This document shows, in pieces, positions 47,361 through 56,119 of a DNA stretch of 64,000 nucleotides. Position 1 is the stretch's first letter. Each line of letters begins with the position of its first letter. The stretch spans positions 1 through 64,000 of the forward strand of contig NZ_VJXY01000041.1 of the NCBI RefSeq assembly GCF_014831675.1, given 5' to 3'. The position numbers were made by a program, and so were the translations under genes. A model generated the notes under the pieces. That model was not told the DNA's origin. It saw only the letters and a list, made by a program, of their open reading frames with translations, and searched no databases. The stretch is from Komarekiella delphini-convector SJRDD-AB1. GTDB lineage: Bacteria; Cyanobacteriota; Cyanobacteriia; Cyanobacteriales; Nostocaceae.

Positions 47361-47735
47361 TTGGATAACCAGATTACCAAACCTGAAATTCTGATTCAGC
47401 GGATCGCTTTGTTGGCTCTGGCGATACTGCTAGCAGTCCCTTTGGGCTTTTTTGGTGTTCAGTTGGTTCGAGCCTCTGATCCCTATGTCAAAAGCGTTCT
47501 ATCTTTGACAGGAAACTCAGTTCAAGGACACGCTATCTTTCAAATCAACTGTGCTGGTTGTCATGGACTGGAAGCAGACGGGCGAGTAGGGCCCAGTTTG
47601 CAAGCTGTCTCAAAACACAAGTCTCGGTATGGATTGATTCACCAAGTGATTAGTGGCGAAACACCGCCAATGCCAAAATTCAAGCCTAGTGTCCAAGAAA
47701 TGGCGGATCTTTTAAGTTATTTAGAGTCGTTGTAG
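47361..47735 (+). CDS. cytM: Membrane-anchored cytochrome c, probably CytM
   Basis: A 124-residue c-type cytochrome with an uncleaved-looking N-terminal membrane anchor (about 13-36) and a heme motif INCAGCHGL (about 61-69). The axial Met is probably in ETPPMPKF (about 101). The anchor plus the short c domain resemble cyanobacterial CytM as I remember it. CytM is linked to limiting respiratory or photosynthetic electron flow in some growth modes. The start is TTG at 47361; a shorter start cannot be excluded. Divergent from petG. Confidence 0.65.
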   Translation: MDNQITKPEILIQRIALLALAILLAVPLGFFGVQLVRASDPYVKSVLSLTGNSVQGHAIFQINCAGCHGLEADGRVGPSLQAVSKHKSRYGLIHQVISGETPPMPKFKPSVQEMADLLSYLESL

Positions 47736-47762
47736 TGGTTTGTCTCATTAATTTGGTCATAC

Positions 47763-47847
47763 GTGTTTGTAGTAAGGACTAAAGTCCTTGATTTTTTTAA
47801 GCACTAAAGTGCTTACTACGAACCTCTCAAAACCTTTGCAACAGGCC
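47763..47847. repeat. Dispersed palindromic repeat, copy 2, uninterrupted
   Basis: AAGGACTAAAGTCCTT and AAGCACTAAAGTGCTT hairpins with flanks matching 7585-7771. It is the empty-site form of the copy that carries the 100-base insertion. Confidence 0.8.
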
Positions 47848-48015
47848 AGTAAGTTGAATCTGCTCGAAACTAATCGTAGTTGAAGACAATAAATCTCTAA
47901 CGCGACGCGTAGCTTGCTTCGCCGTAGAAGTACGGCTTAAAAGAAGCGGCACGTCGCCCCCTTGGGTGATCTAAGATTGTTGGGTATCTAATAATTAGCG
48001 ATCGCCACAAGACAG

Positions 48016-49029
48016 ATGATTGAAGTTGAACATCTGAGTAAAATATACGGTTCTACCCCAGCCATTACTGATGTCACTTTTAGCGTTGAGCCAGGGGAGA
48101 TTTTAGGGTTTTTAGGGCCAAATGGTGCTGGTAAAACCACAACCATGCGAATTCTGGCTGGTTATTTACCTGCAACAAATGGTAAAGCTAAGATTGCTGG
48201 TTATGATGTCAACGAAAATTCCCTAGCTGTACGCCAACGGATTGGCTATTTACCGGAAACGCCGCCGTTATATCCAGAGATGACGGTAGAGGGATTTTTG
48301 CATTTTGTCGCACGAATTAAAGGAGTATCAGCAGGCGATCGCTCTAATAAAGTGACAGCAGCAATAGAACGTTGCAATTTAGAAGAAAAGCGTCGAGTAA
48401 TTATTCGCAAACTTTCTAAAGGATATCGCCAAAGAGTCGGCATTGCTCAAGCGATCGTTCATGATCCCCCAGCAATTATTCTAGATGAACCCACCGTCGG
48501 ACTAGACCCCCGACAAATTATTGAGGTGCGAAATTTAATTAAGAGTCTTGCAGGTACTCACACAATTATTCTTTCCACGCACATCCTGCCAGAAGTGAGC
48601 ATGACTTGTAGCCGCGTAGCCATCATCAATCGGGGAAAAATTGTTGCAACTAACACACCAGAAAACTTAATGATGCAGTTGACAGGTGGCTCTGGATATG
48701 AATTAGAGATAGAAGGAGAAGCCGCCTTAGCGAAACAAGTTCTGCAAAATATCGCGGGTGTAGCTTTAGTAGAATCGTTTCCGACAGCAGGAATGCATAA
48801 TCATACCCCTCTGCAAGGTAAACGCGCTTACCTGCGGGTGATATCGCAACCAAGAAAAGAACCAGGACGAGATATTGCTACAACATTAGTGCGTGCCGGA
48901 TTTGGTTTACATGAAATGCGGCGTGTCAACGCTACTCTGGAAGATGTGTTCTTGCAACTGACCACAGAAGAAAAGAATTTAGACACAGAAGTAGAATCAA
49001 CCGCAACCAATGAAGGAGAAGCAGCATAA
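48016..49029 (+). CDS. ABC transporter ATPase, GldA-like
   Basis: The nucleotide-binding subunit of an ABC-2 system. The 337 residues have Walker A GPNGAGKT (about 35-42), LSKGYRQRVGIAQAI signature (about 134-148), Walker B AIILDEPTVGLDP (about 155-167) and the H-loop STHIL (about 190). A C-terminal domain of about 115 residues after the ATPase core is typical of GldA/CcmA-like members. Its stop codon directly abuts the ATG of the permease gene. The operon continues with GldG-like and DUF4340 proteins. The substrate is unknown. Confidence 0.85.
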   Translation: MIEVEHLSKIYGSTPAITDVTFSVEPGEILGFLGPNGAGKTTTMRILAGYLPATNGKAKIAGYDVNENSLAVRQRIGYLPETPPLYPEMTVEGFLHFVARIKGVSAGDRSNKVTAAIERCNLEEKRRVIIRKLSKGYRQRVGIAQAIVHDPPAIILDEPTVGLDPRQIIEVRNLIKSLAGTHTIILSTHILPEVSMTCSRVAIINRGKIVATNTPENLMMQLTGGSGYELEIEGEAALAKQVLQNIAGVALVESFPTAGMHNHTPLQGKRAYLRVISQPRKEPGRDIATTLVRAGFGLHEMRRVNATLEDVFLQLTTEEKNLDTEVESTATNEGEAA

Positions 49030-49842
49030 ATGGGTGTAGTACTGGGTAATATCATTGCCATTTATCGCCGAGAGTTACAGAGTTATTTTGTATCACCTTT
49101 GGCTTATGCGATCGCTGGCGTGTTTTGGTTCATTGCGGGGTTGTTCTTCGTAATGATTTTGTTGGGCCCAGATGGTATCTTGCCAACAGTTGCGGCAATC
49201 GATTTACAAGGGCAACAAATAGGAGTACCAGTACCGCCAATAGATGTTCCTTACGAATTTGTCCGGGCATTTTTGGATCGGATGGGATGGCTATTGTTGT
49301 TTGTGCTGCCAATTCTCTCAATGGGACTTTATGCCGAAGAACGCAAGCGAGGCACTTTAGAACTGTTAGCCACGTCACCAGTCACCAACTGGGCGGTAGC
49401 TATAGGTAAATTATTAGGAGTGCTAACATTTTTTACAGCAATGATCGCGCCTATGCTAATTTTTGAAGCGATCGCAATCAGTGGAGCAAATCCACCAATG
49501 TCACCTTCAATACCCTTACTAGGTCATTTTGGATTAATCTTGCTAGCAGCAGCGATTTTATCTTTAGGAATGTTTATTTCCTCTTTAACAGAAAGCACAA
49601 TTCTGTCTGCTGTTCTTACCTTTGCAGTCATCTTATTGCTATTATTCATTGATTTAATCGCCAAACTTATCCCTGGCCCTATAGGCGGAGCATTAGGTCA
49701 TCTGTCGTTGCTAAAACATTACAACACCCTAATCCAAGGAATTTTTGATACCAGTAGCTTGATTTTATTTGCTAGTTATATTTTTTTAGGTATCTTTCTC
49801 ACAGCTCAATCAATTGATGCACTACGTTTTCAGCGTCAGTAG
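49030..49842 (+). CDS. ABC-2 permease, GldF-like
   Basis: A 270-residue membrane subunit with six hydrophobic segments. The start is AIYRRELQSYFVSPLAYAIAGVFWFIAGLFF, and the conserved FVLPILSMGLYAEERKRGTLELLATSPVTNWAVAIGKLLG block (about 95-135) holds the coupling helix (EERKRGTLELL). A long periplasmic loop follows the first span. It should pair with the ATPase just upstream. Similar GldF permeases occur with GldG in Bacteroidetes gliding loci, but also widely elsewhere, so gliding function cannot be assumed. Confidence 0.85.
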   Translation: MGVVLGNIIAIYRRELQSYFVSPLAYAIAGVFWFIAGLFFVMILLGPDGILPTVAAIDLQGQQIGVPVPPIDVPYEFVRAFLDRMGWLLLFVLPILSMGLYAEERKRGTLELLATSPVTNWAVAIGKLLGVLTFFTAMIAPMLIFEAIAISGANPPMSPSIPLLGHFGLILLAAAILSLGMFISSLTESTILSAVLTFAVILLLLFIDLIAKLIPGPIGGALGHLSLLKHYNTLIQGIFDTSSLILFASYIFLGIFLTAQSIDALRFQRQ

Positions 49843-49892
49843 TCATTAGTCATTAGTCATTAGTAAAGACAAATGACCAAGGACAAATGACA

Positions 49893-49943
49893 AAGCGCAA
49901 AGTCTGGGCGCTGGCTTCCGGCGAACAGAACTTTGTAAGAGAG
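49893..49943. repeat. Palindromic repeat, inverted copy of the TCTCTTACAAAGTT family
   Basis: AAAGTCTGGGCGCTGGC, CTTCCGGCGAACAGA and AACTTTGTAAGAGA match in inverse orientation the ends of the 11806-11936 repeat. It lies between the permease and GldG-like genes and contains TTCCGGCGAAC, which can form a hairpin. Confidence 0.6.
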
Positions 49944-49948
49944 GATAA

Positions 49949-51604
49949 ATGACAAATAACATGAAGAAAATCGCAAAAAAAACACTGTGGCAATATCTGT
50001 TTTGGCTGGGGCCATTTTTATTTATTGTTGGCTTAACAGCGGGGTTAGTGTCTGAACAGTGGGGAGCAATTCCATTAGCATTCCTGATTTCAGGACTTGT
50101 GATCACTGGGTTGTGGGTAGTATGGCAAAGCCAGCAGAGTAGCTGGTGGAAGCGTCGTTCTACCCAAGCTGGGACTAATGCCTTGGTGGCGACTTTAGCA
50201 ATCTTGGCGATTTTGGGGTTGATTAACTTTTTAGGCGATCGCTACCATTTACGGGCAGACTTAACAGAGACTCAGTTATTTACCCTTGCCCCCCAGTCAC
50301 GAGAATTGGTGAGTACACTACCACAACCAGTTAAGGTGTGGGTATTTGATGTAACTCAAAATCCTCAAGACCGAGAATTGTTGAATAATTATCAGCGACA
50401 AAGTTCAAAATTTAAATTTGAGTATATTGATCCCCAATCTAGACCTGGATTAGCAGATAAGTTTGGCGTCAAAGATTATGGAGAAGTTTACCTAGAATCT
50501 GGAGATAAACGGCAATTAGTACAGGTGGTAAATGAAAATGAACGCCTGTCGGAAGTCAGATTAACTAGCCGCCTGCAACAAATCACTAGTGCAACCACAG
50601 CTAAAGTTTATCTACTCCAAGGTCATGGTGAACGCCAACTCTCAGCCGCTAAAGGTGCAATATCACAAGCAATTCAGGGGTTAGGCGACAAAAATTACAC
50701 AACATCACCGCTGAATCTAGCAGACAACCCCAAAGTTCCTGGAGATGCTGCTGTTGTAGTAGTAGCTGGGCCCAAGCGAGGGTTGTTTGAGGGCGAAGTC
50801 AAAGCGTTACAAGAGTATCTCAATCGCGGCGGTAACTTACTGCTGATGATTGATCCCAATACAGATCCCAAACTTGACAACTTGTTGCAAGCATGGGGTG
50901 TTCGCCTAGATAATCGTTTAGCTGTGGATGTCTCCGGTGAAAAAGTCGGACTTGGCCCAGCTGCTCCCCTAGTGACAGAATACGGACAACATCCAATTAC
51001 CAAAGATTTTGGCAACGGTATTTCTTTTTATCCACTTGCAAGACCTATAGAAATTACCCCGGTAGCTGGTGTTGAAGCTACTCCCCTACTGCAAACTAAG
51101 CCTTATCCCAACAGCTGGGCTGAAAGCGACCTACAAAGCGAAAAATTAGAGTTTAATCCCGACCAAGACCTCAAAGGGCCTCTGACTTTGGGCGCGGCTT
51201 TAACAAAGAAACTACCAACTAAATCTACTTCCACTCCTCAAGTACCAACGCCTTCACCCCTACCATCACCAACTACCCAAAGTAAAATTCCCCCCTCTCC
51301 CCTTTCTCTTCCCACTCCCTCATCTCAAACAGCCACCGAATCACGGTTAGTGGTTTTAGGAAACTCAGATTTCGTTACCGATGGCTTATTTCAACAGCAA
51401 TTAAATGGAGATGTGTTTCTCAACTCAGTTACCTGGCTGAGTCAACAAGATCAGCAACCCCTTTCCATTCGCCCCAAAGAAGCCAAAAACCGACGCATAA
51501 ACCTAACAACCATGCAAGCCAATCTTTTAATACTGTCGTCTCTATTGTTTTTACCCCTAATTGGCTTGATTGCCGCAGCTGTTATCTGGTGGAAACGACG
51601 GTAA
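49949..51604 (+). CDS. GldG-like protein of an ABC system
   Basis: A 551-residue membrane protein of the Gldg/ABC_transp_aux family. Two N-terminal spans (about 10-50 and 72-92) lead to a periplasmic part beginning RYHLRADLTETQLFTLAPQSRELV, with LLQGHGERQL (about 226) and AVVVVAGPKRGLFEGEVKALQEYLNRGGNLLLMIDP, typical of the family. A final membrane span and RR end close it. A Pro/Ser/Thr-rich insertion (51248-51330) carries simple-sequence DNA. An in-frame ATG at 49961 is also possible. It probably extends the ABC complex into the periplasm; the cargo is unknown. Confidence 0.8.
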   Translation: MTNNMKKIAKKTLWQYLFWLGPFLFIVGLTAGLVSEQWGAIPLAFLISGLVITGLWVVWQSQQSSWWKRRSTQAGTNALVATLAILAILGLINFLGDRYHLRADLTETQLFTLAPQSRELVSTLPQPVKVWVFDVTQNPQDRELLNNYQRQSSKFKFEYIDPQSRPGLADKFGVKDYGEVYLESGDKRQLVQVVNENERLSEVRLTSRLQQITSATTAKVYLLQGHGERQLSAAKGAISQAIQGLGDKNYTTSPLNLADNPKVPGDAAVVVVAGPKRGLFEGEVKALQEYLNRGGNLLLMIDPNTDPKLDNLLQAWGVRLDNRLAVDVSGEKVGLGPAAPLVTEYGQHPITKDFGNGISFYPLARPIEITPVAGVEATPLLQTKPYPNSWAESDLQSEKLEFNPDQDLKGPLTLGAALTKKLPTKSTSTPQVPTPSPLPSPTTQSKIPPSPLSLPTPSSQTATESRLVVLGNSDFVTDGLFQQQLNGDVFLNSVTWLSQQDQQPLSIRPKEAKNRRINLTTMQANLLILSSLLFLPLIGLIAAAVIWWKRR

Positions 51605-51790
51605 GAGAGAGTGGCGAAGGGGGCAGAGGGGCAGAGGGGCATAAGGGGAATAAATACTGATTCTTGAACGCGTCGCCTCAAGTCGGGAAACCCGCCCACA
51701 GCGCTGGCTCCCCTTGACTCTTGACTCCTGTACAAACGCGATTAATCGCGTCTGTACTCTTGACCTTGACCAATGACAAATGACTAAAAA

Positions 51791-52414
51791 ATGAAATTGC
51801 CGCGAACGACTCTAATTTTAATATTGCTAGCGCTGGGTTTAGGTGGTTTTGTTTACTTCTATGAAATTCAAGGCGCGACTCAGCGAGAAGAAATTAAGGA
51901 GAAAAACCAGCAAATTTTCTCTTTTGGAGAAGATGATGTGCAGTCTTTGATAGTAAAGACTAAAAATATTACCCTGAACCTGGAACGTAACACTCAATCT
52001 AGTAATCCTAAGTGGTCGCTAAAATCTCCCACATCTGGCCCAGCAAATGATGCTATTGTTTCTTATTTGATGGATTTGTTGGTCAAAGGTAAAAGCAATC
52101 GCACTTTATCAATTCCAGCAAACCAACGTGGAGAATTTGCCTTAGATCAACCCCAAGCAACTATTAATATCATTCTAAAGAATCAGCAAAGCCATCAGTT
52201 GATTTTGGGTAAACCTGACTTTAGCGGTCGTTTCTTGTATGCTCAAGCTGACCCCGCTGCTAAACCAGATGGAAATATAGATGTATTGTTGGTGTCTACA
52301 GATTTTGCAAATGCGGTGAATCGGGAACTATCAGAATGGAGACAACCCGTAGATAATAGTCAGAAACTACCTCCGCTAAATATTCCTCTCCCGACTCCGA
52401 CAAAGAGCAACTAA
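51791..52414 (+). CDS. DUF4340 domain protein
   Basis: A 207-residue protein with an N-terminal membrane anchor (MKLPRTTLILILLALGLGGFVYFY) and a periplasmic DUF4340 domain (about 45-185), including IFSFGEDDVQSLIVKTKN and GKSNRTLSIPANQRGEFALDQPQATINIILKN. DUF4340 genes commonly follow GldG-like genes, so it is probably a part or accessory of this ABC system. The C-terminus is Pro-rich. Function is unknown. Confidence 0.8.
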   Translation: MKLPRTTLILILLALGLGGFVYFYEIQGATQREEIKEKNQQIFSFGEDDVQSLIVKTKNITLNLERNTQSSNPKWSLKSPTSGPANDAIVSYLMDLLVKGKSNRTLSIPANQRGEFALDQPQATINIILKNQQSHQLILGKPDFSGRFLYAQADPAAKPDGNIDVLLVSTDFANAVNRELSEWRQPVDNSQKLPPLNIPLPTPTKSN

Positions 52415-52425
52415 GCAATATTTCC

Positions 52426-53280
52426 ATGACTAACCCGACCGCAACATTGCTAATTTCTTGCCCCGATCAACGGGGACTGGTGGCGAAAATTGCTAATTTT
52501 ATCTATGCAAATGGCGGTAATATTATCCATGCAGATCAGCATACAGACTTTGCTGCTGGCTTGTTTCTCACCCGTATTGAATGGCAGTTAAATGGATTTA
52601 ATTTGCCGCGTGAGTTAATTGCACCGGCATTTAATGCGATCGCTCAACCTTTAAATGCCAAATGGGAAATACGCTTTTCTGATACTGTACCACGCATTGC
52701 TATTTGGGTAAGCCGGCAAGACCACTGTCTATTTGACTTGATTTGGCGGCAACGTGCCAAAGAATTTATTGCAGAGATTCCTTTAGTTATCAGCAACCAT
52801 CCTAATTTAAAGGTAGTTGCAGAGCAATTTAATATTGATTATCAGTACCTTCCTATCACCAAAGACAACAAACTAGAACAGGAAGCCAAACAACTAGAAT
52901 TACTCCAAAATTATAAAATTGATTTAGTTGTATTAGCAAAGTATATGCAGATTGTTAGTGGAGATTTTATTGCTAAATTTCCACAAATTATTAATATTCA
53001 TCACTCATTCTTACCAGCCTTTGTAGGTGCTAATCCCTATCACAGAGCTTTTGAGCGTGGTGTCAAAATTATTGGTGCTACCGCTCATTATGCCACCGCT
53101 GATTTAGATGCCGGCCCGATTATTGAGCAAGATGTGGTACGAGTTAGCCACCGTGACGAAGTTGAAGACTTGGTAAGAAAAGGCAAAGATTTGGAGCGAG
53201 TTGTATTAGCTAGAGCAGTGCGTTTACACTTACAAAACCGGGTGTTAGTCTATGGCAATCGCACAGTAGTATTTGAGTAA
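52426..53280 (+). CDS. purU: Formyltetrahydrofolate deformylase
   Basis: PurU hydrolyses 10-formyltetrahydrofolate to formate and tetrahydrofolate, balancing one-carbon pools. The 284 residues have an N-terminal ACT domain (about 5-80, ATLLISCPDQRGLVAKIANFIYANGGNII) and a formyltransferase-type domain with NIHHSFLPAFVGANPYHRAFERGVKIIGATAHYATADLDAGPII (about 187-230), the catalytic His and Asp included. It starts 11 bases after the DUF4340 gene and may be read with it. The truncated CHAT gene ends against its 3' end on the other strand. Confidence 0.93.
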   Translation: MTNPTATLLISCPDQRGLVAKIANFIYANGGNIIHADQHTDFAAGLFLTRIEWQLNGFNLPRELIAPAFNAIAQPLNAKWEIRFSDTVPRIAIWVSRQDHCLFDLIWRQRAKEFIAEIPLVISNHPNLKVVAEQFNIDYQYLPITKDNKLEQEAKQLELLQNYKIDLVVLAKYMQIVSGDFIAKFPQIINIHHSFLPAFVGANPYHRAFERGVKIIGATAHYATADLDAGPIIEQDVVRVSHRDEVEDLVRKGKDLERVVLARAVRLHLQNRVLVYGNRTVVFE

Positions 53281-53304
53281 TGTCCAGGCGACTGTAAGTC
53301 GGCG

Positions 53305-54186
53305 CTATACATCTTCTGTCTTCAGATTACCCTTGTTAGCAACCTGTCCCGGACAACCAGAGAGAAAAGTTACACGTGGCCAGCGTCCCCGAAAGGCTCT
53401 AGCTAAGTCGTTGACGGTAGTTAGTTGCATATTTCCCACCTCATCCTCGGTGATGAAGCAGGGGGTATTGTCTGCTAGGGTTACACCTTTTGGCAGCAAA
53501 GAGCCGTAGTCTTTTTTGGTATAAATTATCCCGTGTCCCGTGAGGTGAAAGACATCAAAATAGTCTTCGGGGTAGGATTTCACCAAATTAGCTAACTCTG
53601 CAACGGAGCCACTTTCTTCAACAATCAACGCCAAAGGCTGCTCCTTAGTTGCTTGCAAAATGTTCGCTTCTTCCTGCTCAAACCCCAGTGGAGGAACTCT
53701 CGGATCTTCAGGTGAAGTCGCCATAAACAGCAACCGCAAGGGGCGATTTTGCACGCCAATGATTTGGGTTTGACGCTGCTGCACAGAACGCACTGGTAAA
53801 ACGGAGATATTTTGACGTTGCAGTAAAAACCCTGCACCATCATGTAGCAATTCCCAAGGCAGATGTGCTAATCCCAAGGCCACCCGTTCTGTTTGGGGGT
53901 TCAACCCCTGCACTTCGCTGGTTTTAATCAAATCTAGATGAATCGTTTGCTCATCCGCCTCATCCAGTGCCCTTCTCAGCCATCCCTCTTTACCATCCAG
54001 CCATTGATAAAGTTGCCGTCCCAACTGGGTGAGATTAGGTAAACTATCTTTTTGTTGAGCATAGTAGTTTTGCTCACACAGATCAATGAGTGCTGCCAAC
54101 TCCGTTTTATCCAGGCGACGTGAGCCATAATCACAGCGCAGTTCAAAAGTCTGCTGTTGACTGAGGGAGAAGGTGAATAGGGGCAT
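53305..54186 (-). pseudogene. CHAT-domain protease, truncated C-terminally
   Basis: The frame encodes 293 residues of a caspase-like CHAT protein: a family N-terminal region (MPLFTFSLSQQQTFELRCDYGS), HLPWELLHDGAGFL, and the catalytic pair His in FDVFHLTGHG (about 218) and Cys in FLSGCPGQ (about 280). Homologues read LSGCRTGQ there and continue with YSADLQSPG-type sequence. Here a TAG follows GNLKTEDV, but a shifted frame directly after it reads YSADLQSPGH before running into the purU end, consistent with a 2-base loss plus truncation. A full protein would need the rest of the CHAT fold, so it is probably inactive. Confidence 0.65.
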
Positions 54187-54244
54187 GGTTGGCAGCAGTA
54201 ATTTCCACAGTAACCTTCACCGTATTATCACCTTTTTCCTAAAA

Positions 54245-55264
54245 TTATCGGCGATATTCGTCGCCGCAATCGCCGATTAGCTGGTACAAGTCGCGTGATT
54301 GGCGAGATACGGCATTGATGCGATCGCGATCGTCATCATCTAAACTCAAACTAAATACTTTGGCGTTATCTTCTATATGTTCAGATACACCAAGTCTTGC
54401 ACCAACTATCACACCTCCGACACTTGGCTGATCTAAAATGTAACGCACTGCCACATTGGAAATGCTAACTTGATGCTTATCAGCAATTTCTTTGAGAATA
54501 GCAACCAACTCTTGAAATAATTGCCAACCGCCCCAACCATCTACCATATTTTTGTATTTTCGCAAGCTAACAGTAGCCAATTCCGAACCACGCGGTTCAG
54601 GTTTTCCCAAATACTTTTCTGATAGCAAACCACCGCAAACTGTACCGTAAGTAAAAAGTTTTATATCATGCTGTTGGCAAAATTGAATCATATTAACTTC
54701 GGGACGGCGGTCAACTAGAGAAAATTGCACTTGGTTGGAAACAATTTTGATACCTGCTTCAGTAATAATTTTTAGGTGTTCAGTATCAAAGTTAGTCAAA
54801 GCTAAATGCTTAATTTTTCCCTCAGTCTGAAGTTCCGTCATATACTTGAGCGCATCCAGGTAGTTTTTATCCTGGTATTCCCACCAATGGAATTGCATCA
54901 AATCTAAGGATTCCACATCCATCCTTTTCAAGGAGATATTAATATTTTCCTCTACTAATTTTTTCGTCATTTTGCCAGGACGAGGAACCCATTTTGTGAA
55001 AGCTTGAAGATTAGATAAAGCCTCTTTACCACGTGTAGCAGTGAGTTGACGTCGGAACTCACCAATCAAGTCTTCGGCGGGGCCATAATGGTCTGCTAAA
55101 TCCCAAGTTGTAAAGCCTGCATCCATATATTTAAACATAGCTTGAATGGCAGCTTTTGGGTCAATGCGTCCGTGTCCGCCAGACACTTGCCACATGCCAT
55201 TTAAAATTCGGCAAATGTTTAAATCAGGGGTAAATTGAAGACGACTTGCTGTTGGTAGATTCAT
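54245..55264 (-). CDS. Aldo/keto reductase
   Basis: A 339-residue NADP(H)-dependent TIM-barrel oxidoreductase. The catalytic tetrad is visible: Asp and Tyr in WDLADHYG (about 55-61), Lys in AFTKWVPRPG (about 91) and His in QFHWWEY (about 125). GVIVGARLGVSEHIEDN is the usual NADP-binding end. It starts 18 bases after the cytochrome c6 gene on the same strand, so they are likely cotranscribed. The substrate is not predictable. Confidence 0.88.
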   Translation of the reverse strand: MNLPTASRLQFTPDLNICRILNGMWQVSGGHGRIDPKAAIQAMFKYMDAGFTTWDLADHYGPAEDLIGEFRRQLTATRGKEALSNLQAFTKWVPRPGKMTKKLVEENINISLKRMDVESLDLMQFHWWEYQDKNYLDALKYMTELQTEGKIKHLALTNFDTEHLKIITEAGIKIVSNQVQFSLVDRRPEVNMIQFCQQHDIKLFTYGTVCGGLLSEKYLGKPEPRGSELATVSLRKYKNMVDGWGGWQLFQELVAILKEIADKHQVSISNVAVRYILDQPSVGGVIVGARLGVSEHIEDNAKVFSLSLDDDDRDRINAVSRQSRDLYQLIGDCGDEYRR

Positions 55265-55282
55265 GTTTTAATGTTTGATTAC

Positions 55283-55618
55283 TTAACGCCAGTTGGTTTC
55301 AGCTTGTTCGAGAACGTAAGCCGCAACATCTTGAATTTCCTGTTCAGAGAGGCGGTCTTTATAGGCTGACATATTATTTTTACCATTAGTCACAATGGAT
55401 GTAACTGCCTCTATTGAATCCATACCATATTTTTTTAGCGCTTGCTTTTTGAGATTCTTACCTCGCCTGATGATGTTACCGCCATTCACATGACAACCAG
55501 CACAATGAACGCTAAAAATTTGTGCTCCGTCAGCTATATCTGCGGCACTAGCAGGTAAAGTAAAAGTACTCGTAAATAATAAAAATATTACTAATACTAA
55601 CTTGAGTAATCTCTTCAC
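55283..55618 (-). CDS. petJ: Cytochrome c6-type protein
   Basis: A soluble lumenal c-type cytochrome, carrying electrons from cytochrome b6-f to photosystem I or oxidase. The 111 residues comprise a signal peptide (cut near ASAADIADG) and a mature c domain of about 85 residues, with heme motif VHCAGCHVNG (about 37-46) and axial Met in NNMSAYK (about 83). The petJ symbol is tentative, as several c6-like paralogues (c6B, c6C) are similar. It is operon-linked to an aldo/keto reductase, which is unusual. Confidence 0.8.
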   Translation of the reverse strand: MKRLLKLVLVIFLLFTSTFTLPASAADIADGAQIFSVHCAGCHVNGGNIIRRGKNLKKQALKKYGMDSIEAVTSIVTNGKNNMSAYKDRLSEQEIQDVAAYVLEQAETNWR

Positions 55619-55675
55619 TCAGTTTCTCCCAATTTTGTAATGGTTTTTTAGATATATTGAAGATTCAGAACCATA

Positions 55676-55900
55676 CTACAAGGATTCAAAATCAGCTACA
55701 AATCCATCAAAGTTGGCACAATCTTCCTGAAACGCTTCCGCATCGCTAACATCCTCAATTTTATATGCCATAATCCGTGTACCATCGGGCATTTTTTTGG
55801 AACTAATTAATTCGCCTTGATACTTCTCTGCGATCGCCTTAAATTCAATAGCATAACGCTTCCAGGCATCGCCTGAACAAGTAATGTTTACTCGCCACAT
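55676..55900 (-). CDS. Small cyanobacterial-type hypothetical protein
   Basis: A 74-residue protein with no family I can name, alternating beta and helix: MWRVNITCSGDAWKRYAIEFKAIAEKYQGELISSKKMPDGTRIMAYKIEDVSDAEAFQEDC. It looks like a small alpha/beta domain without a signal peptide. It lies about 60 bases before the cytochrome c6 gene on the same strand and may belong to that transcript. Confidence 0.6.
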   Translation of the reverse strand: MWRVNITCSGDAWKRYAIEFKAIAEKYQGELISSKKMPDGTRIMAYKIEDVSDAEAFQEDCANFDGFVADFESL

Positions 55901-55967
55901 ATTTTATTCTCACTTACTAGTAGTAAATATCAATCATCCCACAAATAAGCAACATAGTATCACCTTA

Positions 55968-55999
55968 GATACCCGACTTCTTTAAGAAGTTGCGTATCT
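55968..55999. repeat. Hairpin repeat, third copy of the AGATCCCCGA-like family
   Basis: AGATACCCGACTTCT and AGAAGTTGCGTATCT pair with two mismatches around TTA. It is the weakest of the three related hairpins. Confidence 0.5.
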
Positions 56000-56119
56000 T
56001 GTTATTTGTAGTTTTCTATCTAAAGGAAGTGCCTGACCAAAGAAGCCTACGCCATAATATGTATATAGCATGATGTCTAGAAATCTTTATCCAAATTAGT
56101 TAAATCCCAAGAGTTGAAG

